This document shows positions 42,908 to 52,317 of a stretch of DNA of 64,000 nt, one piece after another. This stretch comes from Teratosphaeria epicoccoides (lineage: Eukaryota; Ascomycota; Dothideomycetes; Mycosphaerellales; Teratosphaeriaceae). The notes under the pieces were generated by a model, which saw nothing but the letters and a program-made list of their open reading frames with translations, did not search any database and was not told the DNA's origin. The stretch is from NCBI GenBank assembly GCA_021401465.1, contig JADDMT010000067.1:62001-126000 (forward strand), read 5' to 3'. A program made the translations under genes and the position numbers. Positions within the stretch are counted from its first letter, which is position 1. Every line of letters begins with the position of its first letter.

Positions 42908-44762
42908 TTACCCCGAACTCGGCAAACTCCGCCCCGCCTTCAACTCGTCCTTCCAAATCTTCCTCTCCTCCATAGCGTTGACCCCTGGGCCGGCATAGGT
43001 ACTTCCATACTCGTTGCCCGTCGCCCAGCTCTTCCCCTCCCCCTCTTTGCTCTTCTTCGTCGCGCGCCTCTTGTACCAACGTCCATAGACCAAGAGGTAG
43101 TACAGCCTGAAGGACAGGAACGCAAACTTGTCTCTCTCCAAATCCGCCGGATACTCGGCGCCCAGATCCACAGCCGCAGAGATACCAGAGATACAGGCGA
43201 CTTCATGGGCGTTGACGAGCGTCCAGGAGGCGGCAAAGCGAGTGTGCAGTTTACCCTGCAGAAACATCATCCAGGGGACGACGAAGATATAGTGAGTCCA
43301 ACTGTGGCAGAGCTGGTGCCACCAGTCCTTGCGAATGATCTTGTCTTCCTTGATCTCGTCAATCGTCCAGAGATGTCCGTCTCGCTCCTTGTTCAGGAAG
43401 ATGGTTTGGAACGTGTGCTTCTCGAAGGGTAGACTTGGCGGGAACTGCGCCTGATAGTTCGTGCAGTCGAAGCACATTTCCAGCTTTGTGAGATCTTGGG
43501 GGTACATTCGGATCAGGTACATAGCCTTGAAGTTATCTTTGCCGAAGTCGCAGCGGTCGGAGTGGTCGACGCCATTGAGATTTCGCACGGCGAGGTCCTC
43601 GTTGTAGAAGTTCTCGTAGTGGCGTTTCATGTAATCAATATCTTGGTGAGTGACAGTAATGTCGTTGGCGAATTTGGCGCTGCCCAAGACCTTGGACTCG
43701 ATGGTGCGAATACTGGGTTTGAGCAGGCGTTTCGCGGTGTCGGTCAGGACGCAAAGGACAATCTCATCGTACTGTTCAGTTGTCTCTTGAGCGTCGGCAT
43801 CGGCGGCGGATCCCTCGACGTTGTTTGGGACCCATGCAGAATCCTGGTTGTGTCCGTCCTTAGCTGGGGTGCGAGAGATGATCTTGACGGTGACGCCGTC
43901 TTTGTCTCGCTTCGTGACGCGGGTGACTTCTGTGGAGAGACGAACTTTGACGCCCTGCTTGACGAGGTTCTTTCGCCAGGTCTCGTAGAACTCGCTGAAG
44001 TTGGGAAAGACGACCATGGGCGGTTGGTTGGAGGCCACACTGGACTTGTCAGGCGGGTACCACATGCCATACGTCGGGCTCGTACAGAGGCGCTCGAGGA
44101 TCATCGAGGGTACTTCTGGTGCGTAATTGCCAGTTCCGAGAAAGAGGGCGACCATAGGCAGTGCCACAATGTTGGCAAACTCCTCGCTGAAGCCGAAGAT
44201 CTTAACCAGATACTTGATTGGAAGCATCGCAAAGAACACCTCAAACCACCTCACAATCTTAATCATATTGAAGAATTTCTTGACTTCCTTGGCGTGTTTC
44301 TGAAGCAGCTTTGTCGGGTAGACGTTGGTCCAGAACTGATCGCCCTTGCCAAAGGAGACCTGCAGCTTGACTGGATCCGCCCAGAATCCATTGCGTGCAA
44401 ACATGGTCATGGTATGGTGAAAGATGTAGCTGCCGCCCTGTACACCCTGATTGAGCCATGATGCGCCTGTCTTTTCTTTGTCGATCGGAATGCTATATGC
44501 CTGACCACCGCAGTAGTCCACGGCGTCCACAAGGGTGACGTCGAATTTGTCGGTATGGGCGGCGAGATGATGGGCGCAGGACATGCCCGTACGTGTGTGA
44601 GCTTGCGATGCACTTGCCCATTGAGGTCCATGTGAGCTTACCTGCCGCACCAGCACCCACAATCAACACCCTCTTCCTATTCTGATTCTCCACGCTCTTC
44701 GCCATTTTAAAGCGATCTCCGTGCTGGTCCGTCTCAAGCAGTGGTTTGGTACCGTCGCTCAT
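42908..44762 (-). CDS. FAD/NAD(P)-binding amine-oxidase-like oxidoreductase, splice acceptor apparently lost
   Basis: Exon 1 (44762..44642) ends in the dinucleotide-binding motif VLIVGAGAAG, with a GTAAGC donor. The second exon should begin at about 44586 with MSCAHHLA, which completes the Rossmann fold, followed by FDVTLVDAVDYCGGQAYSIP. Expected reading needs a 55-nt intron (44641..44587), but the bases before the junction are GG, not AG. The rest (584-codon frame) is intact: LNQGVQGGSYIFHHT, a central region with FGFSEEFANIVALPMV, and a C-terminal hydrophobic part (HYIFVVPWMMFLQG, FRLYYLLVYGRWYKRR). Substrate unknown. The only AG nearby would leave a 40-nt intron and insert about five residues in the nucleotide-binding loop. 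Function of this allele is therefore uncertain. Confidence 0.8.
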
Positions 44763-45063
44763 CGCAAGACTTCAATGCTTTTGACCGCACCCAGACTGTG
44801 CCAACAAAGAGAAAACAGAACGGACATCATGGCGCAAAGACACGGACATCTCTAACGGTCTACCAAAGGGCAATACATGCCGTCATGAGGCTGTGGTTGG
44901 CTTAGCTTGATCGGAACATTGCTGTGAGCGCAGATTGAGTTTAGAGATCTTCCGGCTATCAATGGCGGTCTGTTCGAGCCAAAGGTCACAAAATACGTAG
45001 CCTCTTCCCGACTTCACGCGTGCCTCTGTGCAGATCGTCGACTCTGAGCAGGTATTGAGGAGT
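44763..45063. promoter_or_regulatory. Divergent promoter region
   Basis: 301 bp between the oxidoreductase (minus) and the membrane-protein gene (plus). No specific motif recognised. Confidence 0.4.
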
Positions 45064-45630
45064 ATGGCATCCTCACGGCTGCGCAAAGCCTTCAAATATC
45101 CCACACATAACCCCGATGATGAGCTGGACGAGATTGACGAGGAGCATCAGGAAGAGCTCATAAGTCAAATCCAAGCCGAAGACGCGCGCAAAAATAATTC
45201 ATACCGCAATCTGTTTCTGGCCATCCCAATTGCTGGCGCTGTCATCCTCCTTCATTTCTTCATTTTCACACACAACACTCACCAACAACGTCTCGTTCTC
45301 ATCCTGAGCATCTCCAGCCTAGCAGCTACAGCGTACATACTCCACTTCATGCCTGTGGAGGCTCCCGACGCGAAAGGGAAGAAGGCGGTCTACAAGATCG
45401 AGGCAGAAAAGGGGCCGGTGGAGCGGTATCTGATATATTTAAATGCAGCTCTGGGAGCGTTGTTACTGCTGGCTGCGGGTGTGAGCTGGAAGGTGGGCAA
45501 GGGGCAAGAGGCGTGGAGAGAGTGTGTGCCAGCAATGATTTTCGCTTTGGTTATGGTCGTGAGACAGCAGCTGGCTCCTTTGGACCTGCAGGAGTTGGAG
45601 AGGGCGAGGTATGAGCTCAAGGGTGCATAA
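45064..45630 (+). CDS. Small conserved fungal membrane protein, four predicted helices
   Basis: 188 aa from the ATG at 45064 (MASSRLRKAFKYP); an in-frame ATG at 45028 gives a less natural start. An acidic N-terminal segment (DDELDEIDEEHQEELISQIQ) is followed by four hydrophobic segments: NLFLAIPIAGAVILLHFFIF, LVLILSISSLAATAYILHF, YLIYLNAALGALLLLAAGV and ECVPAMIFALVMVVRQQL. The C-terminus (PLDLQELERARYELKG) is conserved-looking. Likely an organelle or ER membrane protein; function unknown. I recall similar short proteins in filamentous ascomycetes but cannot name the family. Confidence 0.7.
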   Translation: MASSRLRKAFKYPTHNPDDELDEIDEEHQEELISQIQAEDARKNNSYRNLFLAIPIAGAVILLHFFIFTHNTHQQRLVLILSISSLAATAYILHFMPVEAPDAKGKKAVYKIEAEKGPVERYLIYLNAALGALLLLAAGVSWKVGKGQEAWRECVPAMIFALVMVVRQQLAPLDLQELERARYELKGA

Positions 45631-46123
45631 CAAGCGGAAGTAGAAGGGAGACGCAGCTCTCGGCAAGGCCCTTGGGGTGATGGCCCGGATCCCTCGATCG
45701 CAGTCGATTGTGGTCAATACTACGTGCCTTCCATAGTTCACGAGGTCGATACGATGTGCAATTTATGCTTCATGTGGTCGATGCTATACGAGCCCGATGC
45801 TCTGACCGAGACCAATGGGCAAGAGTGTCTAAGGCGACCGCCATCATTACGAGTTGGGACGTGCAACCAAGAGTCCGACAGGAAAGGCAGAGTCAAGCAT
45901 AGCCGTGCGGCCAGAATCACGAGAGGAGCAAGGGTCAGCCAGGGTCAGGCACTCGCATTGTCGTGGGCAACATGACCATCCATTGCGCAAACGACACGAA
46001 GCAAACACACCGGAGATCATGAGACGCAGCAATGGTTGGCAAGAACTCGGTTCGCCAATTTGCGGTGTCAAGAAGATTCTTAGACATCATGCGCAAGGAG
46101 CAAAACAAAACCCTCGTCTACTT
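45631..46123. other. Convergent intergenic region
   Basis: Between the 3' ends of the membrane-protein and lactonase genes. No gene supported. Confidence 0.5.
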
Positions 46124-47314
46124 CTACTCATCGAAAATGACACAACTCACCTGTTCCTCCAGAACTGCCTTTGCGACCTCTCCAGCCACCGCACCACTCG
46201 CCAAGTCCCTCTCAAACAGCACAACGCTTTTTCCGTCCTGGTTGCCCACAGCGATCAAATCGCCCTTGTTATTGATGCTGAATTGGCGTGGATAGGCGCC
46301 GCCCGAGGGCCAGAGCTGCGTCAAATCCAACTTACCGTCCTCGCCGATCCGGAACGTCGACATCTGGTCCGATGTCCCATTAGCTTTGCTGTCACGGTTG
46401 GAAATGATGAGGTACTTGTTGTCGGGCGTGACCTGGATCTCAGCCGGCGCATTGCCGCTGGGCTGGGCGAGAGAGCCGTACGTTGAGCCTTTGTAGACTT
46501 TGGAGAAGTTCAGACCGCTGTTGTTGGGGCAGTACGTGACAGCGTACCCAGTGACCGTGCTGTCAAGCTGGTGCACGACGTAGAGATAGGTCTTGTGCGT
46601 GCCAGTGGTGGAGGTGGAGTTGCTCTTCAAAAGTGACGATGACGACGGCGTCCAGAATGCGGCGTGGCGCGGTCCGGAACCAGAGGCGACTGGCAGTGGA
46701 GCCAGGCTCTTGAGCGCAAGCGTCTTGTGGTCGTAGCTGAAGACGCGAACGAGATCGGCACCCAAGTCCGGCACGACGATGTACTGACCTGTCGGATCCG
46801 TGATCGCTTCGTGTGGTCGAGACGTGCTCTGTTTCGCTGTCATTGGTCCGGCCTTGGCAAGCGTAAAAGGGATGTTCTGATTCAGCGACATCTTGCCCTT
46901 TCCATCAAGAGTCCAGGAACTGACAGCTGCGCCCCCGTAGTGGGCGACAGCCATGCCGCGTCCGCCAGCATAGAAATTGCCATAAACGGGGCCGGGGAGG
47001 GTAGTCGCGCTGCTGATCTTGGCCAGGCTGCCATCGGTGGCGACGGAGAAGGAGGTGATGGTGCCGTTCGTTGTGGCGGAACCCTTGTCGATGCAGTAGA
47101 GAATGCACTCGCGGGAGTCGAGGGTCAGCCAGCTGGGACTCGGTCCGCAGTCGTTGTTGGTCGCAATTTTGTCAAGGGTGTGTGAGCCATTCTTGCTACT
47201 TGTGAGGCGGAAGGTGGTGACGAGGCTGCCGTCGTCGGAGACGAAAAGGTTAGTGGCGAAGACGTAGGTGGATTCTGCGAGGGCGAGAGCAACGATGCCG
47301 GTAAATCTAGCCAT
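46124..47314 (-). CDS. Secreted lactonase-like seven-bladed beta-propeller protein
   Basis: 396 aa from the ATG at 47314. The first 22 residues (ARFTGIVALALAESTYVFAT) form a signal peptide. The chain has the repeating blades of the 6-phosphogluconolactonase/3-carboxymuconate lactonizing enzyme-like family: ILYCIDKG, YGNFYAGGRGMAVAHYGG, the signature RPHEAITDPTGQYIVVPDLG, DLVRVFSYD, GSGPRHAAFW, YLYVVHQLDSTV, PAEIQVTPDNKYLIISNRD and YPRQFSINNKGDLIAVGNQD. Several Asn-linked sites are present. Secretion argues against a pentose-phosphate role; the natural substrate is unknown. A GTGAGT at the last codons (QVSCVIFDE) could be read as a donor, but the uninterrupted ending fits the family. Confidence 0.85.
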   Translation of the reverse strand: MARFTGIVALALAESTYVFATNLFVSDDGSLVTTFRLTSSKNGSHTLDKIATNNDCGPSPSWLTLDSRECILYCIDKGSATTNGTITSFSVATDGSLAKISSATTLPGPVYGNFYAGGRGMAVAHYGGAAVSSWTLDGKGKMSLNQNIPFTLAKAGPMTAKQSTSRPHEAITDPTGQYIVVPDLGADLVRVFSYDHKTLALKSLAPLPVASGSGPRHAAFWTPSSSSLLKSNSTSTTGTHKTYLYVVHQLDSTVTGYAVTYCPNNSGLNFSKVYKGSTYGSLAQPSGNAPAEIQVTPDNKYLIISNRDSKANGTSDQMSTFRIGEDGKLDLTQLWPSGGAYPRQFSINNKGDLIAVGNQDGKSVVLFERDLASGAVAGEVAKAVLEEQVSCVIFDE

Positions 47315-48154
47315 GACTCGTATTGAATTCGGATGATAGGGTGTGCTAGACTGCTTGTGTCTTAACGGAGGTCCGCTGAAGCTATCATAAATCATCAGGT
47401 GGACCCGCGCATCTATCGACGCCATGTGAAGCAAAATTACATATTGCAATTCATATATGTGAGATCCTGCCATATGACGATGGCGAAAAAGCGCACGTGG
47501 TCCATGTACGTATCCTATTTACGAGGTACGTGTTTCATTTGATCAAATGTGAGCCATCTGTCTCCTAATCAGACCGCCGGCAGCCAGCTAACACGACGTG
47601 GCGCCGGTCTCAGCGTAGCCGTGTCTGACTCTGATAGAGAACCCAACAGGCCGTTCTGAAGAATAGCCTTTCGCAATTTGAGGCCGCCAAAAAGCAATAT
47701 GTAGATGTTTCTTAGGCGAATCGTTCAAGTATGTGGTCCAATCGCATGTGGAAGCAGCAGTTAGATAGATATCCCCTGAGCTTCCTTGCGCAGAGAAGCG
47801 GGGCTTAACCGTACAAGCGCCGACATTGTGCACAAAAGAAGCATTCACTGTTTGTTCGCGGAACTTTGTGCTCGGACAAAACCTCGTGGATATCGTTGTG
47901 CCAGGGCGCCAGAACAGTTTGCTAGTGATCAGCGATGTGTGACATGGTTGCATGTGAAAGTGGTAGGGTGGATGAAAGCTTTGCGTCGCAAGTGGTCTCG
48001 CAGCGACGCTTGAGCACTACCTCATCAAGTGAGCCTGCGAAGCGCATCTTTGCTATAGATTGCATTGCCAGTATCATGGATCATTACTGCCTTTTGAACG
48101 CCATCGCCGATCCACGTTCATTCACGACTGTCCCCAAGTTCCATCGAACACCAT
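47315..48154. other. Intergenic region
   Basis: 840 bp between the lactonase start and the RPL31 stop. No supported gene. Confidence 0.5.
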
Positions 48155-48719
48155 CTAGGCATCCTCAACAACAGTGGTTTGCAGACCCTTGGGGTTCTTG
48201 ACGTTGACAGCCTGGACATACGAGTACAGCTTCTCCTTGGCACCCTCCTCGTCGTTACGCTTGCGGCTGATGCGGACCCGGAGGCGGAATGGGACGCCCT
48301 TGACACCCGACTCCCAGACCTTCTTGTTGAGCTGCGGGTCGAGGCGGACGTCGGATGTGCCCTACACAGGAGGCATTCTTCATTAGCATGCGTTCGCGGG
48401 CTGTGTGTAGATCGTGGGGTTCGTTTTCATACCATAGCCTTCGCAGCAAACGCCCTGACCTCCTTGATGGCCCTCGGGGCCCGCTTCTTGAAGGTCACAC
48501 CGTGAACCTACAGTCCACGGAAAACCAATTGTTAGATATTTGTTCTTTCTCAGTCTTCCGCCCAATGCCCGCTGATGAACAGCCAAGGCCATTGTCTGGA
48601 CTTCATCAAACTGATTGACTGACCCTCTTGTGCAGGTGGATGGTGTACTCGCGGGCGACAACGTCCTCGATGGCGCTGCGGCCCTGCGCCTTGTTGCCTG
48701 ACTTCTTTTTGGAAGGCAT
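48155..48719 (-). CDS. RPL31: 60S ribosomal protein L31 (eL31)
   Basis: Structural protein of the large subunit near the exit tunnel. Three exons: 48719..48624, 48507..48433 and 48361..48155, joined by introns of 116 and 71 nt; 125 aa. The N-terminus (MPSKKKSGNKAQGRSAIEDV) is the fungal extension, followed by VAREYTIHLHKR, VHGVTFKKRAPRAIKEVRAF, the short GTSDVRLDPQLNKKVWESG block, and RLRVRISRKRNDEEGAKEKL with YSYVQAVNVKNPKGLQT near the end. All exon joins keep frame and conserved residues. Intron-rich 5' structure is usual for ribosomal protein genes. Divergent from the PP2C gene with 254 bp between starts. Confidence 0.97.
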
Positions 48720-48973
48720 TGTGGGATGTCGGTATCGAGTGAGGTGGAGGAGTCGGTATCGAGTGAGGTGGTGCAGAGTTGTCAATCGCGAACACAAGAA
48801 TGCACTGCCGATTTTCGAGCATCTTGGCACGCCTTGCGAAAAAGCTAGGGAATAGCCGGCGCTAGAGCGCTTCTGATGGAAGCGTGTTTTTCACGTGTCA
48901 GGCGTTCCATGTCAGCTTTCACCGCAGCCTCCTGCAACGCCTCCTTCACTCTCTACCTCATGCCGCTACTACG
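48720..48973. promoter_or_regulatory. Divergent promoter of RPL31 and the PP2C gene
   Basis: 254 bp shared by the two genes. Contains a GTCGGTATCGAGTGAGGTGG-like unit in two copies (48727-48770) just upstream of RPL31. Role unknown. Confidence 0.45.
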
Positions 48974-50851
48974 ATGCGACGTGCCATAATCCAGAATCTG
49001 CGCACTTTCCGTCGTTCTAGTCCCCGGAAAGCGCTTAAGCAGCCCCGCATCAATGGCGGCCACATCAACGCTTCGTTCGAGCGCTCAATAGCCAATCGCA
49101 CGTCCGCACAGTCCTTGCAGTCGTCCATGCGTATCTCACGGCGAATCAGTGTTCCGGTGGGTCTGGGTGTGGGAGCAGCGGGACTGGCGTATTTCTACCA
49201 GCAACGCAACGCATCGGCGAGCACCACAACGGCAAGTCCGACGCTGGCGACGAGAGAATATCGCACCCAGGCGCAAGCTGCCGCATCGACTGAGCCAGTG
49301 GACAGTCTCGGAGCCACAGTTCAAGTACCTGAGGCTGTGAGGAAGGCTCTGGTTGTGGATCAGGGTCAGCTGTACACGACGGAGATTCCTGCCGATCAGC
49401 CCATCAGCAAAGAAACAGATTTCTCAGGTCAAAAAGTCCTGGAAATGCTGACGCCTGAGCAGGCATCAGCAAAGTTACGGACAAATGAGGAGAGCTATCT
49501 GGTGGGCAGAGGCGAGGGAGTGGTGCGGTATGACGTGGTGCAGATACCAAGCAACGATCCGATAGAAGATGATCACGTTGAGAAGATTGTGGAAGTGCCA
49601 AGTACGATCGCTACGGCAGAGAATGGGAAGACAAGGAGCGACTGGATGTTCTGGGGTGTGTTTGATGGTCACTCCGGGTGGACCACGAGCGCGAAGCTGA
49701 GGCAAACGCTCGTTAGCTATGTGGCGAGAGAGCTGAATTCGACCTATAAGGCTGCGCTGCAAGATCCTCAGACCACATTTCCAACGGCCGAGGCAGTAGA
49801 CAAAGCGATCAAACAAGGATTCGTCAAGCTAGATCACGAGATTACCCATGAGTCTGTGCAGAAGGTACTCAAGGCGCAATCCAAGGTCGTGGCTGCCGAA
49901 ATGTTGGCGCCTGCTCTTTCCGGATCATGCGCGTTGCTCTCGTTCTACGACAGTAGATCGAAGGAGCTCAAAGTAGCATGTACTGGTGACAGCAGGGCGG
50001 TGCTCGGACGAAGGAATCCAGAGACTGGGAAGTGGATAGCCAAAGTACTGTCAGTTGATCAGACCGGCGCTACCCCGTCGGAAGATGCTAGACTGAGGAA
50101 GGAGCATCCAGGTGAACCATACGTAACAATGAATGGTCGGATCCTCGGCGGACTAGAGCCCAGCCGGGCGTTCGGTGACGCGATCTACAAATGGAGCAAG
50201 GAGACACAGGATAAGCTGAAGAACTCGTACTTCGGCCGCTCCCCGTCAAGATACCTCAAGACACCTCCATACGTCACAGCCGAGCCCGTTGTCACTACCA
50301 CCAAAGTCGACCCATCGAAAGGCGACTTCGTCGTCATGGCCACCGATGGCCTATGGGAAATGCTGACGAACGAGGAAGTCATCGGCCTGGTCGGGCAATG
50401 GCTCGAGAAGCAAGCCTCAGTCAAGCCCTCCTCTACAGCAAGCGGATGGCTACAATCATTGTTCAGCACCCAGAAGCCCGCCCAGCTACCGATTGAACAT
50501 TATGCCCAATCTGACACCAGCGGCCAACGCGCTCCGATCCGGCAACAGCAGTGGGGTCTGCCATCAGGACAAGACTCGCGCTTTGTCGTAGAGGACCAGA
50601 ACGTTGCGACGCATCTTGTCAGGAATGCGCTAGGTGGCAAGGATCAAGACATGCTTTCAGCATTATTGACGTTGCCGAGTCCGTTCAGCCGCAGGTATCG
50701 GGACGACTTGACTGTGCAGGTGATATTCTTTGGCGAAGGTGAAGGGAACGGGAAGGTAGAACTGAACAAGGAAGCCTCGGCGACAGCGGCGCATGGCCAT
50801 GCTGCTGCTGCTGCTGCTGCTGCCTCTGCGCCGCTGAAAGCTAAGCTCTGA
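48974..50851 (+). CDS. Mitochondrial PP2C phosphatase, Ptc5-like (pyruvate dehydrogenase phosphatase type)
   Basis: Predicted Mg/Mn-dependent Ser/Thr phosphatase; the yeast relative Ptc5 dephosphorylates the pyruvate dehydrogenase E1 alpha subunit. 625 aa from the ATG at 48974 (MRRAIIQNLRTF); an in-frame ATG at 48884 is less likely because the inner start gives a classic presequence. A hydrophobic segment (VPVGLGVGAAGLAYFYQQR) suggests an inner-membrane anchor. PP2C motifs in order: FWGVFDGHSGW, LSGSCALLSFYD, KVACTGDSRAVLGRR, GLEPSRAFGDAIYKW, VVMATDGLWEMLTNEE and YRDDLTVQVIFF, so metal-binding Asp residues are present. The end has a (GCT)n-encoded run of eight Ala. Target is inferred from the family. 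Confidence 0.9.
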   Translation: MRRAIIQNLRTFRRSSPRKALKQPRINGGHINASFERSIANRTSAQSLQSSMRISRRISVPVGLGVGAAGLAYFYQQRNASASTTTASPTLATREYRTQAQAAASTEPVDSLGATVQVPEAVRKALVVDQGQLYTTEIPADQPISKETDFSGQKVLEMLTPEQASAKLRTNEESYLVGRGEGVVRYDVVQIPSNDPIEDDHVEKIVEVPSTIATAENGKTRSDWMFWGVFDGHSGWTTSAKLRQTLVSYVARELNSTYKAALQDPQTTFPTAEAVDKAIKQGFVKLDHEITHESVQKVLKAQSKVVAAEMLAPALSGSCALLSFYDSRSKELKVACTGDSRAVLGRRNPETGKWIAKVLSVDQTGATPSEDARLRKEHPGEPYVTMNGRILGGLEPSRAFGDAIYKWSKETQDKLKNSYFGRSPSRYLKTPPYVTAEPVVTTTKVDPSKGDFVVMATDGLWEMLTNEEVIGLVGQWLEKQASVKPSSTASGWLQSLFSTQKPAQLPIEHYAQSDTSGQRAPIRQQQWGLPSGQDSRFVVEDQNVATHLVRNALGGKDQDMLSALLTLPSPFSRRYRDDLTVQVIFFGEGEGNGKVELNKEASATAAHGHAAAAAAAASAPLKAKL

Positions 50852-51065
50852 GGCTTATTTGGAGGGATGTGTAACAGCATAAGCATTTGATACCCAGTAT
50901 CTTCTTTTGACGGAAGTGCACTCGTGGTGTGCTTGTATGTGTGGTTGTATGCATAGCAAGGCGAACCTGGCGTTTCGGTCGTATCAAGGCGATCAGGAGC
51001 TCGGTGATCGTGTAGAAATTCACCGTGCTCCCTTTCACGACCTAGACACAGTACAAACAAACACG
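50852..51065. other. Intergenic region
   Basis: Nothing recognised. Confidence 0.5.
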
Positions 51066-51224
51066 ATGTCCTCTCAACGATTCGAGACCACCGTTCCTCG
51101 CTTTGCAGCGCCCTCTCAAAGACTCGCTCCTCGACTAAACCCTGAGATCGTCCTATCCGACTCCGTGGACCAGCGAATGCAGATAGTTCCTACACGGCGT
51201 CCAGAATTACAGTGGCAGTGGTGA
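51066..51224 (+). CDS. Possible small or first-exon ORF, 52 aa
   Basis: Clean ATG frame (MSSQRFETTVPRFAAPSQRL onward) ending in ELQWQW. Composition is protein-like but no family is known. It may be the first exon of a longer gene, because 51.2-52.1 kb contains further protein-like pieces on both strands that I could not join into one model. Confidence 0.3.
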   Translation: MSSQRFETTVPRFAAPSQRLAPRLNPEIVLSDSVDQRMQIVPTRRPELQWQW

Positions 51225-52317
51225 AGAGCGCGCACGGCAGTTCACGACGTAGGCGACACTGTTGAGCTGGTCACTGCAGGATAGAATCTCGGTAAACCCG
51301 GCGGAAAAGCCCTGCAGGGACGGCGATGTTGTAATGAATGCGAGCAAGAGGATGTCGAGGGTGCTTGTCCACATGTTGGCTGTGTCGGATGATGGTCGTC
51401 CATTGACTATGGTGTTTGCGACAAGTTTTGTGTTGGGGAATGTGCGAGAACTGCCCGCTACTGAAGTGACGGCAGGAAGGATCTCAGTCCTTACTTACAC
51501 CGGGTCGTCTGGGCCGTCTGCAGGCTCGGGGAAAGCTGGAAGACATGCCTGGGCGTTGAGTCAGCGATCTTGAGTTCGCTTCCGGAAGGGAGAGTGCACG
51601 CGTCACCGTAACGGGCATGAATAGTCTCTAGTCATAGGAGGAGACCGACTCCAGCAGCGTGCTGGTGATGTCCGGCAATGCAGTACTCCCGCCGTGGGCG
51701 TGACATAAATCATTAGTGCACAAGTGAGCCCAGAAGACAGAACAGGGTCGGGCTTGCCAAGCACAGGAAAAAGATCACCACCATTCTCGATAACATCATT
51801 ATCACACCCAACAGACTCGCCAGGTCTGGTGCCTGATAGTTTTTGGCTAATTTGCTTGGTCCACACTACCAGTGCAGCCACCGCCCAGGTATCGAGATTG
51901 GTCCACACCTGTTACACGGTCGCTGCATTCCCTTTAGTCTCTCCGCCATCCTCCCATTCTCCTCCTGAGACACTGACGCCAGAAACAATTCCAGCTCAGC
52001 TGGACTCGATCGTGACGCAACTGAAACTCTCGACTGAGTCTGTTGCCGTCATTGCATTCGCCTCGCCGCAAGCAGTCCGAACCTTCGCGCATGTGAGCGG
52101 ACTTAGCAATTAACGGATGGCCGAAAGAAAATGTAACATTGCTGGTGATGACCTTATAGTGTGATGGGACGACTGTGATTGGGTATCTATTCTCTTAAGC
52201 CGCTCCTACTGCTTTTGCAAAGTGCTCAAGCGCCAATGCTTAAATATACTAAATGACAACTCATGGTCTTTGGGGCTCGTGCAGGGCATGAAGCATTATG
52301 TTAGGACCTGCAGCGCT
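51225..52317. other. Unresolved region with competing coding fragments
   Basis: Plus-strand frame 51724..52113 ends in LDSIVTQLKLSTESVAVIAF and SPQAVRTFAHVSG. On the minus strand at about 51460-51220 a frame reads SSRTFPNTKLVANTIVNGRP then LDILLLAFITTSPSLQGFSA, preceded by GTAAGT. Each could be part of a small intron-containing gene. No domain recognised. Confidence 0.3.

Noticed and set aside
42383..44461. Two long plus-strand frames (349 and 321 codons)
   Set aside because: Antisense to the FAD oxidoreductase; no motif of their own.
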